Origin: Enteractinococcus coprophilus
GTDB taxonomy: Bacteria; Actinomycetota; Actinomycetes; Actinomycetales; Micrococcaceae
Reading direction: 5' to 3'
Assembly: GCF_006716305.1 (NCBI RefSeq)
Contig: NZ_VFOU01000001.1
Span: forward strand, 496,001 to 560,000
Length of the DNA: 64,000 bases
Numbering within the stretch: position 1 is the stretch's first letter; every line of letters starts with the position of its first letter. The notes beneath the pieces are model-generated. The model did no database searches. It was not told the DNA's origin and saw nothing but the letters and a program-made list of their open reading frames with translations. A program made the position numbers and the translations under genes. Positions 7,875-17,126 of the stretch are shown here, one piece after another.

Positions 7875-8885
7875 TTAGGCTCCAATCAGGTGGGTATCGG
7901 CAGCATCTTGTTGACGACGCGCCTGTTTCTCGGCGTAGGCGGCTGCTGCTTCGCGGACCCAAGCACCATTTTCGTGGGCTGCACGACGGTGCTGCATGCG
8001 CTGGACGTTGCACGGGCCTTTGCCTTTAATGACGGACATGAATTCATCCCAGTCGAGTTCACCGAAGTCGTAGTGACCGCGCTCTTCATTCCACTTCAGA
8101 TCTGGATCCGGCAGGGTCAGACCCAGGGCCTCGGCTTGTGGAACAATCATGTCCACGAAACGCTGGCGCAGCTCATCGTTGGAGAAACGCTTAATGTTCC
8201 AGGCCATGGACTGTTGGGAGTTCGGGGAGTCATCGTCCGGCGGACCGAACATCTGCAGGGCAGGCCCGTAGAAGCGGTTGACTGCATCCTGGGCCATAGC
8301 TTTTTGCTCTGGGGTGCCGTGGGATAGTTCGTAGAGGATTTCCCAACCCTGGCGCTGGTGGAAGGATTCTTCTTTACAAATCCGAACCATGGCTCGGCCA
8401 TATGGTGCGAAGGAGGCACGGCACAGTGGCACCTGGTTCTGAATGGCCGCCCCATCGACGAGCCAACCGATGGCTCCGACGTCGGCCCAGGTCATAGCTG
8501 GGTAGTTGAAGATTGAGGAGTATTTGGCTTCACCGTCGAGGAGCTGGCGGACCAGTTCTTCGCGTGGCACCCCGAGTGTTTCGGTGGCCGAGTACAGATA
8601 CAGGCCGTGGCCTGCTTCGTCTTGGACCTTGGCCATCAGGATCATTTTGCGCTTCAGTGATGGCGCACGGGTGATCCAGTTGGCTTCTGGCTGCATACCG
8701 ATAATCTCGGAGTGGGCGTGCTGCGACATCTGCCGGACCAGTGTCTTGCGGTAGCCTTCGGGCATCCAGTCGCTGGGCTCAATTCGAGAATCTTCAGCGA
8801 TGATTTGGTCAAAGCGCTCCTGACCTGCCCGTTGCTCGTCGAGATCGGCGACTGGAGCATCGGAGTGTATTGACGTAGTTGACAT
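7875..8885 (-). CDS. paaA: Phenylacetyl-CoA 1,2-epoxidase catalytic subunit PaaA
   Basis: Di-iron oxygenase subunit that epoxidises the aromatic ring of phenylacetyl-CoA. The protein of about 336 residues contains [20 protein letters not shown], the metal-ligand segment [17 protein letters not shown], and a second helical pair around [17 protein letters not shown], whose Glu and His fit iron ligands. The first gene of the leftward operon. ATG at 8885 is preferred over the GTG at 8894 because GAGG stands eight bases before it. The promoter at 8959-8987 overlaps a TetR-type operator, so expression is probably repressed until phenylacetyl-CoA accumulates. Confidence 0.96.
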   Translation of the reverse strand: MSTTSIHSDAPVADLDEQRAGQERFDQIIAEDSRIEPSDWMPEGYRKTLVRQMSQHAHSEIIGMQPEANWITRAPSLKRKMILMAKVQDEAGHGLYLYSATETLGVPREELVRQLLDGEAKYSSIFNYPAMTWADVGAIGWLVDGAAIQNQVPLCRASFAPYGRAMVRICKEESFHQRQGWEILYELSHGTPEQKAMAQDAVNRFYGPALQMFGPPDDDSPNSQQSMAWNIKRFSNDELRQRFVDMIVPQAEALGLTLPDPDLKWNEERGHYDFGELDWDEFMSVIKGKGPCNVQRMQHRRAAHENGAWVREAAAAYAEKQARRQQDAADTHLIGA

Positions 8886-8943
8886 AAGAGACACCTCGCG
8901 ACGGATTACTTTCTGGTTTCTACTACTTCACAAGCGGTGAAAT

Positions 8944-8957
8944 ACCGAACGTTCAGT
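8944..8957. promoter_or_regulatory. TetR-type operator for paaA (PaaR box 1)
   Basis: ACCGAACGTTCAGT is a 14-bp palindrome with one mismatched pair, directly downstream of the paaA -10 box. It shares 13 of 17 aligned positions with the site at 9133-9154 (aligned pattern YGAAYGKTCAGTCARTA). The regulator encoded at 11123-11734 is the obvious candidate. Confidence 0.65.
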
Positions 8958-8958
8958 C

Positions 8959-8987
8959 AGTATAGGCGACCAACGTGAGGTGCGCAA
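8959..8987 (-). promoter_or_regulatory. Predicted paaA promoter
   Basis: On the minus strand TTGCGC (-35, 8982-8987) and TATACT (-10, 8959-8964) are separated by 17 bp. The -10 runs straight into the TetR-type palindrome, the usual layout for repression by steric block. Confidence 0.55.
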
Positions 8988-9132
8988 CTTCACCACTTAC
9001 CCCTACGGTGCCCGTGTCGCCATGGAGGCGCAAGGCTGTCGTGAACAGAAGCGCAAAGCACGCCTTACACTCCACGCTCACAAAAGACCAGGGTCCAGCA
9101 ACTAGCATTTGACGCACGTCACACTTATCGTT

Positions 9133-9154
9133 ACCGTATGAATGGTCAGTCAAT
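9133..9154. promoter_or_regulatory. TetR-type operator for paaI-paaK (PaaR box 2)
   Basis: The segment TGAATGGTCAGTCAATA repeats the pattern at 8944-8961 and lies 30-50 bp upstream of the paaI ATG. An AATAAT at 9152-9157 could be the -10 of the rightward promoter, so the box would cover the core promoter. Confidence 0.55.
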
Positions 9155-9183
9155 AATTATGCAGATCACAGCCGGAGCAGCTT

Positions 9184-9663
9184 ATGTCACATGCGCTTGA
9201 TGTATCGAGCACTGCCCCCGTCACTCCTCCACAAGTGCGCCGGGGTACATTCGGTCCAAACGATCACCCCGCCTGGGGCCACGACAGGACTTCAGAATGG
9301 CTGGGCGTTACGATCACCGAATACGCGCCTGGTTACGCAAAAGGTCATATGCAAGTCCGCGAGGAAATGCTCAATGGCTTTAACATCGCTCACGGCGGCA
9401 TGGTGTTTGCGCTGGCCGACACCATCTTTGCATGGACCTGCAATGACCCCGATGGTGATGGCTCCACCATCACGGTCGCGCAGGGCTCCGACATCAACTT
9501 CGTGTCATCACCACAAATCAACACGACCTTGACGGCAACCGGGTACCTGAGAGCTTCGACAGGACGGTCCGGTCTCTACGACATCACCGTTGTAGATGAC
9601 CAGGGCAACCTGGTCGCGGAATTTCGCGGTCGATCCCGCACGATTCCAAACCCACGCCGATAA
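9184..9663 (+). CDS. paaI: Hydroxyphenylacetyl-CoA thioesterase PaaI
   Basis: A hotdog-fold thioesterase of 159 residues, thought to release CoA from dead-end ring-hydroxylated phenylacetyl-CoA. The active-site helix HGGMVFALADTIFAWTCN (near 70-87) and the preceding GYAKGHMQV strand match PaaI. The distal IVDDQGNLVAEFRGRSRTI strand is also typical. It opens the rightward transcription unit, with GGAG six bases before the ATG, and is followed 36 bp later by paaK. Control probably comes from the operator at 9133-9154. Confidence 0.92.
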   Translation: MSHALDVSSTAPVTPPQVRRGTFGPNDHPAWGHDRTSEWLGVTITEYAPGYAKGHMQVREEMLNGFNIAHGGMVFALADTIFAWTCNDPDGDGSTITVAQGSDINFVSSPQINTTLTATGYLRASTGRSGLYDITVVDDQGNLVAEFRGRSRTIPNPRR

Positions 9664-9699
9664 AAGTTCCAGATCAAGATTAACTAAAGGACAATCCAC

Positions 9700-11064
9700 A
9701 TGACGAGCAACAGCGTCGCACCCATCGCTCACAACATCCCCCAGCCATGGACCCCGCCTGCCCCACCGGCAGATCGCAACCAGCTAGACGCCGAGGAACT
9801 CTACAGCCGTCAAGAAATCGAGCGCCTGCAGTTCGAACGTCTGCGCTGGACGCTGCACCATGCTTATAACAACGTTCCGGCATACCGGGAGCTCTACGAT
9901 GAGCACGGCGTGCACCCCAACGACTTCCAAAAACTTGATGACCTGCAGCTGTTCCCCTATATCGACAAAGAATTCTTGCGCGAGAACTATCCTTTTAAGG
10001 CCCTAGCTGTGCCCATGGATGAGATCCGCCGCATTCACGCATCTTCGGGCACCACCGGCCAGCCAACCGTGGTTGCTTACACCGAAAACGATATCGAGAT
10101 GTGGGCATCGCTGGTCGCTCGCTCAATGCGCGCTGCAGGTGTCAAAGCCGGATACAAAGTCCACAACGCCTACGGCTACGGCCTGTTCACCGGTGGGCTC
10201 GGCGCACACTACGGTGCTGAACGCCTCGGCTGTGCAGTCGTCCCGATGTCCGGCGGTCAGACCGACAAACAGGTCCAGATCATCACCGACTTCCAACCAG
10301 AAGTCATCCTGTGCACCCCCACTTACCTGCTCGCACTGGCTGACGGTTTCGCCAAAGCTGGCATCAACCCGCGCGATACGTCCCTGAAGGTCGCCGTCTT
10401 GGGTGCCGAACCTTGGACCGAGGGAATGCGCAAGGAAATCGAAGAGCTCTACGACCTCAAAGCGTGCGATATTTATGGCCTGTCCGAACTCATGGGTCCT
10501 GGTGTCGCCGGAGAAGCTGTCGAGACTCAAGACGGTTGCCACATTTGGGAAGACCACTTCCGCCCGGAGATTATTGACCCGATCAGCGGAAACGTCCTGG
10601 CCGACGGCGAATCCGGCGAGCTAGTGTTCACTACTTTGACCCGTGAAGCCCTGCCGATCATTCGCTTCCGCACCCACGACCTGACCAGCCTGTCGGAAGG
10701 CACCGCTCGCCCAGGCCACCGCCGCATGAACCGCATCACCGGCCGATCCGACGACATGATTATCCTGCGCGGTGTCAACATTTTCCCGACCCAGATCGAA
10801 GAGATTGCTCTGGAGATTGAGACCCTGTCCCCGCACTTCACACTGGAGATCACCCGTCCACATCGCATGGATGAGCTCACCATCAAGATCGAACGTCGCG
10901 AAAACGCCACCACAGAAGCAGCCGAAGCAGGCGGTCGTGAACTGTTGGCCCAGATCAAGACCCGCATTGGCTGCTCCTGTAAGATCGAGATCGCAGAGCC
11001 CAATACCCTGGCCCGCTCGTCAGGTAAACTCCGTCGCATCTACGACCTCCGCGAGCAGAGCTAG
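9700..11064 (+). CDS. paaK: Phenylacetate-CoA ligase
   Basis: Activates phenylacetate with ATP and CoA, the entry step of the pathway. The 454-residue protein has the motifs SSGTTGQPTVVAYT (near 111-124), YGLSELMGPGVAGE, the C-terminal domain GRSDDMIILRGVNIFPTQIEE and a final SSGKLRRIYDLR. Length and motifs fit the PaaK family. AAAGGA stands eight to ten bases before the ATG. It lies between paaI and the TetR gene on the same strand. Confidence 0.96.
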   Translation: MTSNSVAPIAHNIPQPWTPPAPPADRNQLDAEELYSRQEIERLQFERLRWTLHHAYNNVPAYRELYDEHGVHPNDFQKLDDLQLFPYIDKEFLRENYPFKALAVPMDEIRRIHASSGTTGQPTVVAYTENDIEMWASLVARSMRAAGVKAGYKVHNAYGYGLFTGGLGAHYGAERLGCAVVPMSGGQTDKQVQIITDFQPEVILCTPTYLLALADGFAKAGINPRDTSLKVAVLGAEPWTEGMRKEIEELYDLKACDIYGLSELMGPGVAGEAVETQDGCHIWEDHFRPEIIDPISGNVLADGESGELVFTTLTREALPIIRFRTHDLTSLSEGTARPGHRRMNRITGRSDDMIILRGVNIFPTQIEEIALEIETLSPHFTLEITRPHRMDELTIKIERRENATTEAAEAGGRELLAQIKTRIGCSCKIEIAEPNTLARSSGKLRRIYDLREQS

Positions 11065-11122
11065 CCAGTAGGCTCATGACTTTTGACGTGCTAACCGCAT
11101 CCTTCGCCCCTCAGGAGCTCGA

Positions 11123-11734
11123 ATGACGACAACCCAACCTTCGACTACCCGCGCGCGACGTGGACGTCCCGGATACGATCGCCAAACCTTGGTTGATCTA
11201 TGCGTAAAAGTCTTCAATCGCCACGGGTACGAAGCCACCAGCATGGGAATGTTGGCCGATGAGCTCGGCATTTCAAAGTCTGCGATCTATCACCACGTCA
11301 AGACCAAAGAAGAGATCTTAGAAAGTGCGCTGAACGAAGCACTCGATGGCCTCGAAGCCGCGATGGATGAGGCCGAACAGACTGACGGCTCGGCCCAAAC
11401 ACAGATCGAAGCCGTCATCGCCGGTGCGGTGCGGGTACTGGTTGAAAAACAGTCCTCCGTGACACTGCTGCTCCGCCTGCGTGGCAACTCCGAGGTCGAG
11501 GCTGAAGCGCTGATACGACGTCGTAGTCTGACCACTCGTCTGGCCAGCCTCATTGCAGAGGCACAGGATCAAGGCTCAGTTCGTGATACTGCAAGCCCGA
11601 AGATTTTGGCGCGGCTACTGTTCGGTACGATCAACTCGCTGGTGGACTGGTATGCCGCTGAGAAGTCAGCCGGTGCAGAACAAACCGCTGCAGCGCTAAT
11701 TGATCTGATCTTCAACGGCATCAGGAAGCCCTAG
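11123..11734 (+). CDS. paaR: TetR/AcrR-family regulator, probably PaaR
   Basis: A 203-residue protein with an N-terminal helix-turn-helix: GYEATSMGMLADELGISKS followed by AIYHHVKTKEEIL, preceded by a basic arm rich in Arg (TTRARRGRPGYDR). The C-terminal ligand domain ends with LLFGTINSLVDWY and is not specific by eye. It follows paaK by 58 bp and ends at a strong terminator, so it is probably co-transcribed and autoregulated. In other actinobacteria and Thermus the paa genes are repressed by a TetR protein that responds to phenylacetyl-CoA. The operators at 8944 and 9133 fit that role. Regulator identity is inference from context. Confidence 0.82.
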   Translation: MTTTQPSTTRARRGRPGYDRQTLVDLCVKVFNRHGYEATSMGMLADELGISKSAIYHHVKTKEEILESALNEALDGLEAAMDEAEQTDGSAQTQIEAVIAGAVRVLVEKQSSVTLLLRLRGNSEVEAEALIRRRSLTTRLASLIAEAQDQGSVRDTASPKILARLLFGTINSLVDWYAAEKSAGAEQTAAALIDLIFNGIRKP

Positions 11735-11762
11735 ACATAGCCACCTCCTAAACAACCCTTGA

Positions 11763-11814
11763 AACACCACACTCCCGGTAGCACCGAGAAGGTACCTACC
11801 GGGAGTGTGGTGTT
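11763..11814. terminator. Strong bidirectional terminator
   Basis: A perfect 19-bp inverted repeat (11763-11781 with 11796-11814, loop 14 nt) is followed by TTTATT on the plus strand, and the arms begin with AA so that a T-pair closes on the other strand. It separates the convergent TetR and peptidase C26 genes. Confidence 0.92.
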
Positions 11815-11852
11815 TTATTGGCGAACGGCGCCGTTAGGCCCCGATGCCGGAG

Positions 11853-12689
11853 TTATTGTTGCAGCGCTGGTTCCTGAAATGCTCGTTTAACAGCTTGTTG
11901 TTTGGCCTGGGTAATCAGCGAGCCGAAGATTTTCCGACGGTGCTCCTCATTGGCCGAAGCCTCTTCGGGGTGCCACTGCAGCCCGATCACCCATTGTTTA
12001 CCGGTGTGCTCAATCGCTTCGATGCTGTTGTCATGTGCATAAGCAGTTACGGTCATGCTGTCACCGGGGGTATCAACCGTCTGGTGATGTGAACTGCGAA
12101 CGCCGATGGTTCCGGCGTCGCCTAAGATTTTTGCGATCTTGGACTCCGGGACAAGTTCAACCTTTTCATCCATGAAGCCCATGTTGCCGTCGCCCAGATC
12201 GACCCGGTGCCCGTCGATGTGTTCTACAAGCGTGCCGCCCTGGGATACATTCAAAAGCTGCGAGCCGCGGCAAATGCCTAAGAGCGGCCGATCTTCTTCA
12301 ACTGCACGGTTAATAGAATCTAGGCAGAACTTGTCAGCTTTCGCATCGATCCACGGGATTTCTTGGGCCAGGTCTACATCGGAATAGAATCCTGGATGCA
12401 CATCGGCTCCACCTAAGAAGACGAAAGCATCGACGTTGTCCTGCCAGCTCGTTCCGCGCTCTTGCAGAGTGGGCGCAGAGCTATCGATAACCAGGGGCCT
12501 ACCGCCCTGTTCCCGAATGGTGTTGACCGCTTGCATTGTCAGGTCGTGGATAAATTGCGCCGTGACATAGCTCAATTCAGGCGACCATAAGGCAACGACG
12601 ACGGCGACGACGGGGCGGCCATCGTTGTCAAAATCTTCTTTCTGCTGGAAGTAACGCACCGAAAATCCAGGATGGATCCCATTAGTCAA
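11853..12689 (-). CDS. Class-I glutamine amidotransferase-like hydrolase (peptidase C26)
   Basis: Related to gamma-glutamyl-gamma-aminobutyrate hydrolases (PuuD-like), which hydrolyse gamma-glutamyl amide bonds in the cytoplasm. The 278-residue protein shows FVFLGGADVHPGFY near 90-103, the nucleophile elbow GICRGSQLLNV with Cys140, and the catalytic His/Glu in GLQWHPEEAS. The start is TTG at 12689: AAGGGGGA precedes it at four bases, and the nearby ATG is out of frame. Its divergent partner is a CitE-like lyase, with no puu genes nearby, so the substrate is unknown. It could process a gamma-glutamylated amine or amino acid. Confidence 0.87.
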   Translation of the reverse strand: MTNGIHPGFSVRYFQQKEDFDNDGRPVVAVVVALWSPELSYVTAQFIHDLTMQAVNTIREQGGRPLVIDSSAPTLQERGTSWQDNVDAFVFLGGADVHPGFYSDVDLAQEIPWIDAKADKFCLDSINRAVEEDRPLLGICRGSQLLNVSQGGTLVEHIDGHRVDLGDGNMGFMDEKVELVPESKIAKILGDAGTIGVRSSHHQTVDTPGDSMTVTAYAHDNSIEAIEHTGKQWVIGLQWHPEEASANEEHRRKIFGSLITQAKQQAVKRAFQEPALQQ

Positions 12690-13142
12690 TATGTCCCCCT
12701 TATGGTTGAAACGCTAAGCAATTGGCAAGAGTGGTTCAGCCTACCTGGCATGATGCCGGCAGTACTAGTGGAACGTCACCCGTTCGGAGATAATTCCTGG
12801 CCCGACAACCTACAACGTGTGGTTTTTCTCACCGCTAAGGCTTCGGGCTATTACAACACCAAAGCCAGCTAGAAGCTGGCCGCCTAGGTCACCGGGAGCG
12901 GATATTTTCGTCTTCCGACAGGACCTCCCACCCTTGTGAGATAGCAAGGGGTGGTTCGTTAAACAACATACACTCCCTCGCTAAAAGCGGTCGCGCTCAC
13001 AGCCGGTGCCCTAGCAGCTTGATTCGTTGGTCTGCAACATCTTCCGCAGGTACTGTTGTAGCAGGAATAATTCTGCCGGGCTTCAAGGTTTTCAATACAT
13101 TGCGTAGTAGCTGCCCCCGGCGCAGTTGCTAGAGGAGATCTG
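12690..13142. other. Divergent intergenic region, no gene seen
   Basis: It separates the leftward hydrolase from the rightward lyase. Two weak hairpins are visible: GCCAGCT/AGCTGGC at 12864-12880 and CCACCCTTG/CAAGGGGTGG at 12928-12954 (one bulged base). No credible coding frame or clear promoter consensus was found. Confidence 0.5.
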
Positions 13143-14093
13143 GTGTCCAACAGTTCGATCATGACCACATACGTTTCCCCCTCCCCGGGACAAAAAGTTC
13201 AGGCGGATCTTGCGCGGTCGTGGTTGTTAGTCAACGCTGTTCAGCCCGCTCGTTTCCAACCGGCAGAAGACTCTGCGGCCGACGTCGTCGTCTATGACAT
13301 TGAAGACTCGGTGGCACCCAAAGATAAGGACGCCGCACGACAGCATGTTGTGGACCAGTTTGCCAACGGTCACACCGGCTGGGTTCGGATTAACGGATAT
13401 GGCACCCCATATTGGGAACAGGATGTCGCCCAGCTGGCAGAATACATCAGCCACGAATTGGATGGCTCGCATCATAACGGCGGGTTACTGGGCATCATGC
13501 TAGCTATGGTCGAATCCAGTGACCACGTCAACGAAACTGCTGCACGCTTCCCAGGAGTGCCGATCGTGGCCCTGGTGGAAACGGCCCGTGGCCTCCAGCG
13601 CATCAACTCAATTGCTGCAGCACGCGGCACCTTCCGGTTAGCATTTGGGGTCGGTGACTTCCGTCGTGACACCGGTTTTGGGAGTTCTCCTCGAGCATTG
13701 GCATATGCGCGCAGCCAGTTCACCATCGCGTCCAAAGCCGCGATGCTGCCCGCCCCGATCGATGGCCCGACCCAGGGTACGATCAGTAAGAACCTCATCC
13801 AGGGTGCTTCTATCGCTGCCGAATTCGGGTTCCGCGGCAAACTCTGCTTGTTGCCGGAACAAACCGCCACGATCAATGCTGGATTGAGCCCATCGCAAGA
13901 AGAACTCACCTGGGCGCATGACTTCCTAGCAGAATTCCAAAAGGATGGTGGCCAGATCCGCAACGGCTCCGATTTGCCTCGTTTAGCCCGCGCCAACGGC
14001 ACCATCGAACTGGCCGAGGCACTAGGTATCGAGTGGATCCGCCCGGACTCCGATGATTACGGTTCAGCACCCACGGACACTTACCATTACTAA
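13143..14093 (+). CDS. CitE/HpcH-type CoA ester lyase (HpcH/HpaI aldolase family)
   Basis: A TIM-barrel lyase of 316 residues in the citrate-lyase beta/malyl-CoA lyase group. These magnesium enzymes cleave or form 3-hydroxyacyl-CoA C-C bonds. Family motifs are VVYDIEDSVAPKDKDAAR, VRINGYGTPYWEQD, the metal-ligand Glu in VALVETARGLQRI, and AFGVGDFRRDTG with the second acidic ligand. The GTG at 13143 follows GAGGAG by five bases, while the next ATG would lose the segment between. It is not next to other citrate-lyase subunits, so it is a stand-alone CitE-like enzyme of unknown acyl-CoA substrate. Confidence 0.86.
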   Translation: MSNSSIMTTYVSPSPGQKVQADLARSWLLVNAVQPARFQPAEDSAADVVVYDIEDSVAPKDKDAARQHVVDQFANGHTGWVRINGYGTPYWEQDVAQLAEYISHELDGSHHNGGLLGIMLAMVESSDHVNETAARFPGVPIVALVETARGLQRINSIAAARGTFRLAFGVGDFRRDTGFGSSPRALAYARSQFTIASKAAMLPAPIDGPTQGTISKNLIQGASIAAEFGFRGKLCLLPEQTATINAGLSPSQEELTWAHDFLAEFQKDGGQIRNGSDLPRLARANGTIELAEALGIEWIRPDSDDYGSAPTDTYHY

Positions 14094-14121
14094 TCCGTGA
14101 GTGCTGGGTGGCGCAAGGGTT

Positions 14122-15162
14122 CTACTGGAGGGACGTCCACTCTTGTGCCCGTTTGCGAAGCGACTCGTGGGTGCCACCGAAAGCCCTGAGCGCGGCTTCG
14201 CCCAGGAGCTTCTTGGGAACTTTACAGACCATGGTGTACACGGTATCGACGACATTCGCGGCTGGACTCAGGCTGGTTTGTGATACCAGCTGATATGCAT
14301 CCATCTGGCTGATTTCCAAAAGCTCTGAAACCCAGTTGACCATCTCCACATTGGCGATACGAAACGCGTCTTCCAACGGTTTTACGGAGCCTGTGGTCAT
14401 AAGGTATTCATCACTTTCGATGCGCGGCCAGGCTGGACCGCCGCCTTTAATGACTTCGAGAATAAACACCGTGTTCATGGCAGTCTCAACGGCAACACCG
14501 CAGACCTCTCCCTCGCCTTGGCGGGCGTGGCCATCACCAAGACTGAACATCGCGCCAGGTACATTGACTCGGAAGTAGGCAGTAGTTTGTGCACGCATTT
14601 CAGGTGAATCCATGTTGCCACCCCAATCTCCCGGGGCCAGCGACGAGCGTGCTTCACCTGCTGCCGGAGCCACCCCAACGGTCCCGTGCATGGGATCCAA
14701 CGGCAGCGGCAGCCGGAGGTCGCTGTCATTGGCTTGGTACCAGACGGTGTTCTTTTCGACGTCAAAGTCATAGAACCAGGCCTGCTCTGGGAGCGGCGCA
14801 TTCAGCGTGGCAGTGGTGCCCGTTCCGGTCAGTGCACCGAAGAACGGCAGCATCATGCTCACTCCCCAATCAAACCGTGGTTCAATGCTTACAAAATGCA
14901 CGGCCAAGGTGTCACCAGGCTCAGCACCTTCGACATAAAATGGACCGGTCTGGGGATTGAGATAACGAAAATCTAACTGCTCAGAGGGAGTGCCTTTGCC
15001 GTCTTTTGTCAGACGGCCGGCGAAACAATCCAGAGTCGAAGTCGAGATCACGGTACCTGGTTTGACCTGAGCCTGTGCTTCGACCCCGCCGAATGTATAG
15101 GTCAACTTCGCAGGATCAATATCCGGAGCGACCTCAAATGTCATGGTTTCCAGGGTTCTCAT
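14122..15162 (-). CDS. fmdA: Acetamidase/formamidase family amidohydrolase
   Basis: Hydrolyses small amides such as formamide or acetamide to ammonia and the acid. The 346-residue protein shows the FmdA/AmdA signatures DPMHGTVGVAP, APGDWGGNMDSPEM and SLGDGHARQGEGEVCGVAVE. Its ATG overlaps the stop of the livM-like permease (ATGA), making it the last gene of the transporter operon. This directly links uptake and hydrolysis. Known fmd clusters of methylotrophs pair a Liv-type transporter with formamidase in the same way. Exact substrate cannot be read from sequence. Confidence 0.92.
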   Translation of the reverse strand: MRTLETMTFEVAPDIDPAKLTYTFGGVEAQAQVKPGTVISTSTLDCFAGRLTKDGKGTPSEQLDFRYLNPQTGPFYVEGAEPGDTLAVHFVSIEPRFDWGVSMMLPFFGALTGTGTTATLNAPLPEQAWFYDFDVEKNTVWYQANDSDLRLPLPLDPMHGTVGVAPAAGEARSSLAPGDWGGNMDSPEMRAQTTAYFRVNVPGAMFSLGDGHARQGEGEVCGVAVETAMNTVFILEVIKGGGPAWPRIESDEYLMTTGSVKPLEDAFRIANVEMVNWVSELLEISQMDAYQLVSQTSLSPAANVVDTVYTMVCKVPKKLLGEAALRAFGGTHESLRKRAQEWTSLQ

Positions 15163-16232
15163 CGTCTTGTACCTTTCTGTGAGGATGCGGAAGTCTGTAG
15201 TTCACGGCGACGTCCCACTCCCCCACCCAATTCAACGGTGTGGATAATGCCACCGGGTCTCAACGCCAACATGATAATGAGTACCACGGCGAGCACGATT
15301 TCAGTCATGCCAACTGTTTTGAAGGGCAGCGCCCCGCTGAGGGCCAGATTATTTTCAATCGATCGTAATCCTTCATTGACAACAGTCACAATGATGACAC
15401 CCAGCGTGGCTCCGGTAATAGTGTGCGGTCCACCGACGACGAGCATCATCAACACCAGGAAGGTCATCTCAAAATAGAGTGCATCTGGCTGGAATGAGGT
15501 GATAAAGTGTGCCCACAAACCTCCGGCAAGCCCGGCAATGAAGGCCGAGAAGACAAACGATATCCATCGGGTTCGCGTCACGTTGATGCCAATGGCGTCT
15601 GCTGCGTGCAGGTTATCCCGAGACGCCCGAAGCTTCATGCCTAGCGAGGATTCCTTGAAGAGGAATGCCACGATCACCCCGATGGCTGCCCACCCAAATG
15701 CGGTCCACATGTCGGTATATTTCAAAATCCCCGATAAGGTGCGCGGGCCGTTTGTGACTTCGTTCCACTGCGACAACACGACGTTGATGATTACAAGCAA
15801 CGCGAAAGACGAGATTGCGGCTGCAGTGTCTGATAGGCGCATCAGTGCCACTCCCGTGATTGCGGCAAACAGCCCAGCAGTCGCCGCTCCGACGAGGATA
15901 GCAGGCAGAAAACCGAGCTCAACTCCCATCAACGGTTCGTAGAGGTTGGGTAATGACCTGCTTTTATTCTCCGCAGGAATTGACATCAGCGCTGAACCAT
16001 AGGCTCCGATTGCCATAAAGCCCACGTGTGCGAACGACAGGATTCCCGAGTTGCCCATGAACAGCTGCAGTCCTAGCACCAGAACCACGTGTACAAACAT
16101 CACTGTGACGATGCGGTTGGTCACCGTCGAACCGAACAAGGACACCCCCACCGCGATGACCACAAGTGCTCCGAGGGTGATAATGACAGGAAGGGTCTTA
16201 CGAGCCAAGGGTAACCGTGATAGCTGCGTCAT
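15159..16232 (-). CDS. livM: ABC transporter permease, LivM/UrtC/FmdF type
   Basis: One of two inner-membrane permeases of a branched-chain-amino-acid-type ABC importer. The 357-residue protein has about nine hydrophobic segments, and the LivM signatures FMGNSGILSFAHVGFMAIGAYG (near 58-79) and GITVTRT-like loop AIGINVTRTRWISFVFSAFIAGLAG are visible. Its ATG begins directly after the livH TAG, and its stop overlaps the amidase start, so the operon is fully coupled. Given the amidase downstream, the imported solute is probably an amide or urea-like compound and not leucine. Confidence 0.9.
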   Translation of the reverse strand: MTQLSRLPLARKTLPVIITLGALVVIAVGVSLFGSTVTNRIVTVMFVHVVLVLGLQLFMGNSGILSFAHVGFMAIGAYGSALMSIPAENKSRSLPNLYEPLMGVELGFLPAILVGAATAGLFAAITGVALMRLSDTAAAISSFALLVIINVVLSQWNEVTNGPRTLSGILKYTDMWTAFGWAAIGVIVAFLFKESSLGMKLRASRDNLHAADAIGINVTRTRWISFVFSAFIAGLAGGLWAHFITSFQPDALYFEMTFLVLMMLVVGGPHTITGATLGVIIVTVVNEGLRSIENNLALSGALPFKTVGMTEIVLAVVLIIMLALRPGGIIHTVELGGGVGRRRELQTSASSQKGTRR

Positions 16233-17126
16233 CTAGCCGATCCTTTCTGTCTGGAAGCGACCTTTAACGATGCCCTCGGGACGGAAAACCAAGACCAGGA
16301 TGACCACTCCGAAAATAAAGGCATCAAGGAAGGCGAGTAGATTCTGCGGGAGGAACGTTTGCATGATGATATGGAGGGCTCCCATGAAGAACCCCCCGAC
16401 AATCGCACCTTTCAAGCTGTTCATTCCGCCGACAACAATCGCAATGATTGCAATAAGCAGCGGGGTCATACCAATCGTGGGCCACACCATCCCAATGCGG
16501 CTGACCCACAGTACCCCGGCGATACCGGCAAGCAGGCCACTGATAACAAAGGCCGTAGCAATGACTTGATCAGCACGGATCCCTAGCAGTTGTAGCATAC
16601 GGAAATCATCGGCAGCTGCCCGAAGCGTGATCCCGAGTCGTGTTTTTTGCATAACCAGCATCAAGCCCAACAGCGTCACGATGCTGACCGCGAAGATGAC
16701 GAGATTCAGGACAGAGATTTGTGCCGGACCGACACTGATGTACGAGGTCAGGCCTCGCGGGACATTAATAACACTTGGTCGAGGTGAGACAAAGATCAAC
16801 GCGGAAGACTGCAGGATGGTACTGACCGCAAATGAGGTGATGAGCATAGCGTTCATAGAACCCGAACGCAGCGGCCGAAATGCGATCCGCTCTGTGGCGA
16901 CACTGGTAATTACCACGGCGACGATAGCCACGAGCATGATGAGTATTAACGGTACCCAGCTAGGCTGCAGCACGAACCAGGTATATCCGGCAACCATGAT
17001 GAGCTCACCGTAGGCGAAGTTCACCAGCTTCAAAATCCCAAATACCATCACCAGTCCCAGTGCCAGCAGTGCATGCAGACTCCCCAGGCTGAGTGCGTTC
17101 ACCACGACCTGTAAAACCTCGTTCAC
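16233..17126 (-). CDS. livH: ABC transporter permease, LivH/UrtB/FmdE type
   Basis: Second membrane permease of the importer, 297 residues with about eight membrane segments. Family motifs include SLHALLALGLVMVFGILKLVNFAYGE near 16-41 and RAAADDFRMLQLLGIRADQV near 185, plus IVVGGMNSLKGAIVGGFFMG. The GTG at 17126 overlaps the livF TGA as GTGA, with GAGGAGAAACC upstream acting as ribosome site. Confidence 0.9.
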   Translation of the reverse strand: MNEVLQVVVNALSLGSLHALLALGLVMVFGILKLVNFAYGELIMVAGYTWFVLQPSWVPLILIMLVAIVAVVITSVATERIAFRPLRSGSMNAMLITSFAVSTILQSSALIFVSPRPSVINVPRGLTSYISVGPAQISVLNLVIFAVSIVTLLGLMLVMQKTRLGITLRAAADDFRMLQLLGIRADQVIATAFVISGLLAGIAGVLWVSRIGMVWPTIGMTPLLIAIIAIVVGGMNSLKGAIVGGFFMGALHIIMQTFLPQNLLAFLDAFIFGVVILVLVFRPEGIVKGRFQTERIG

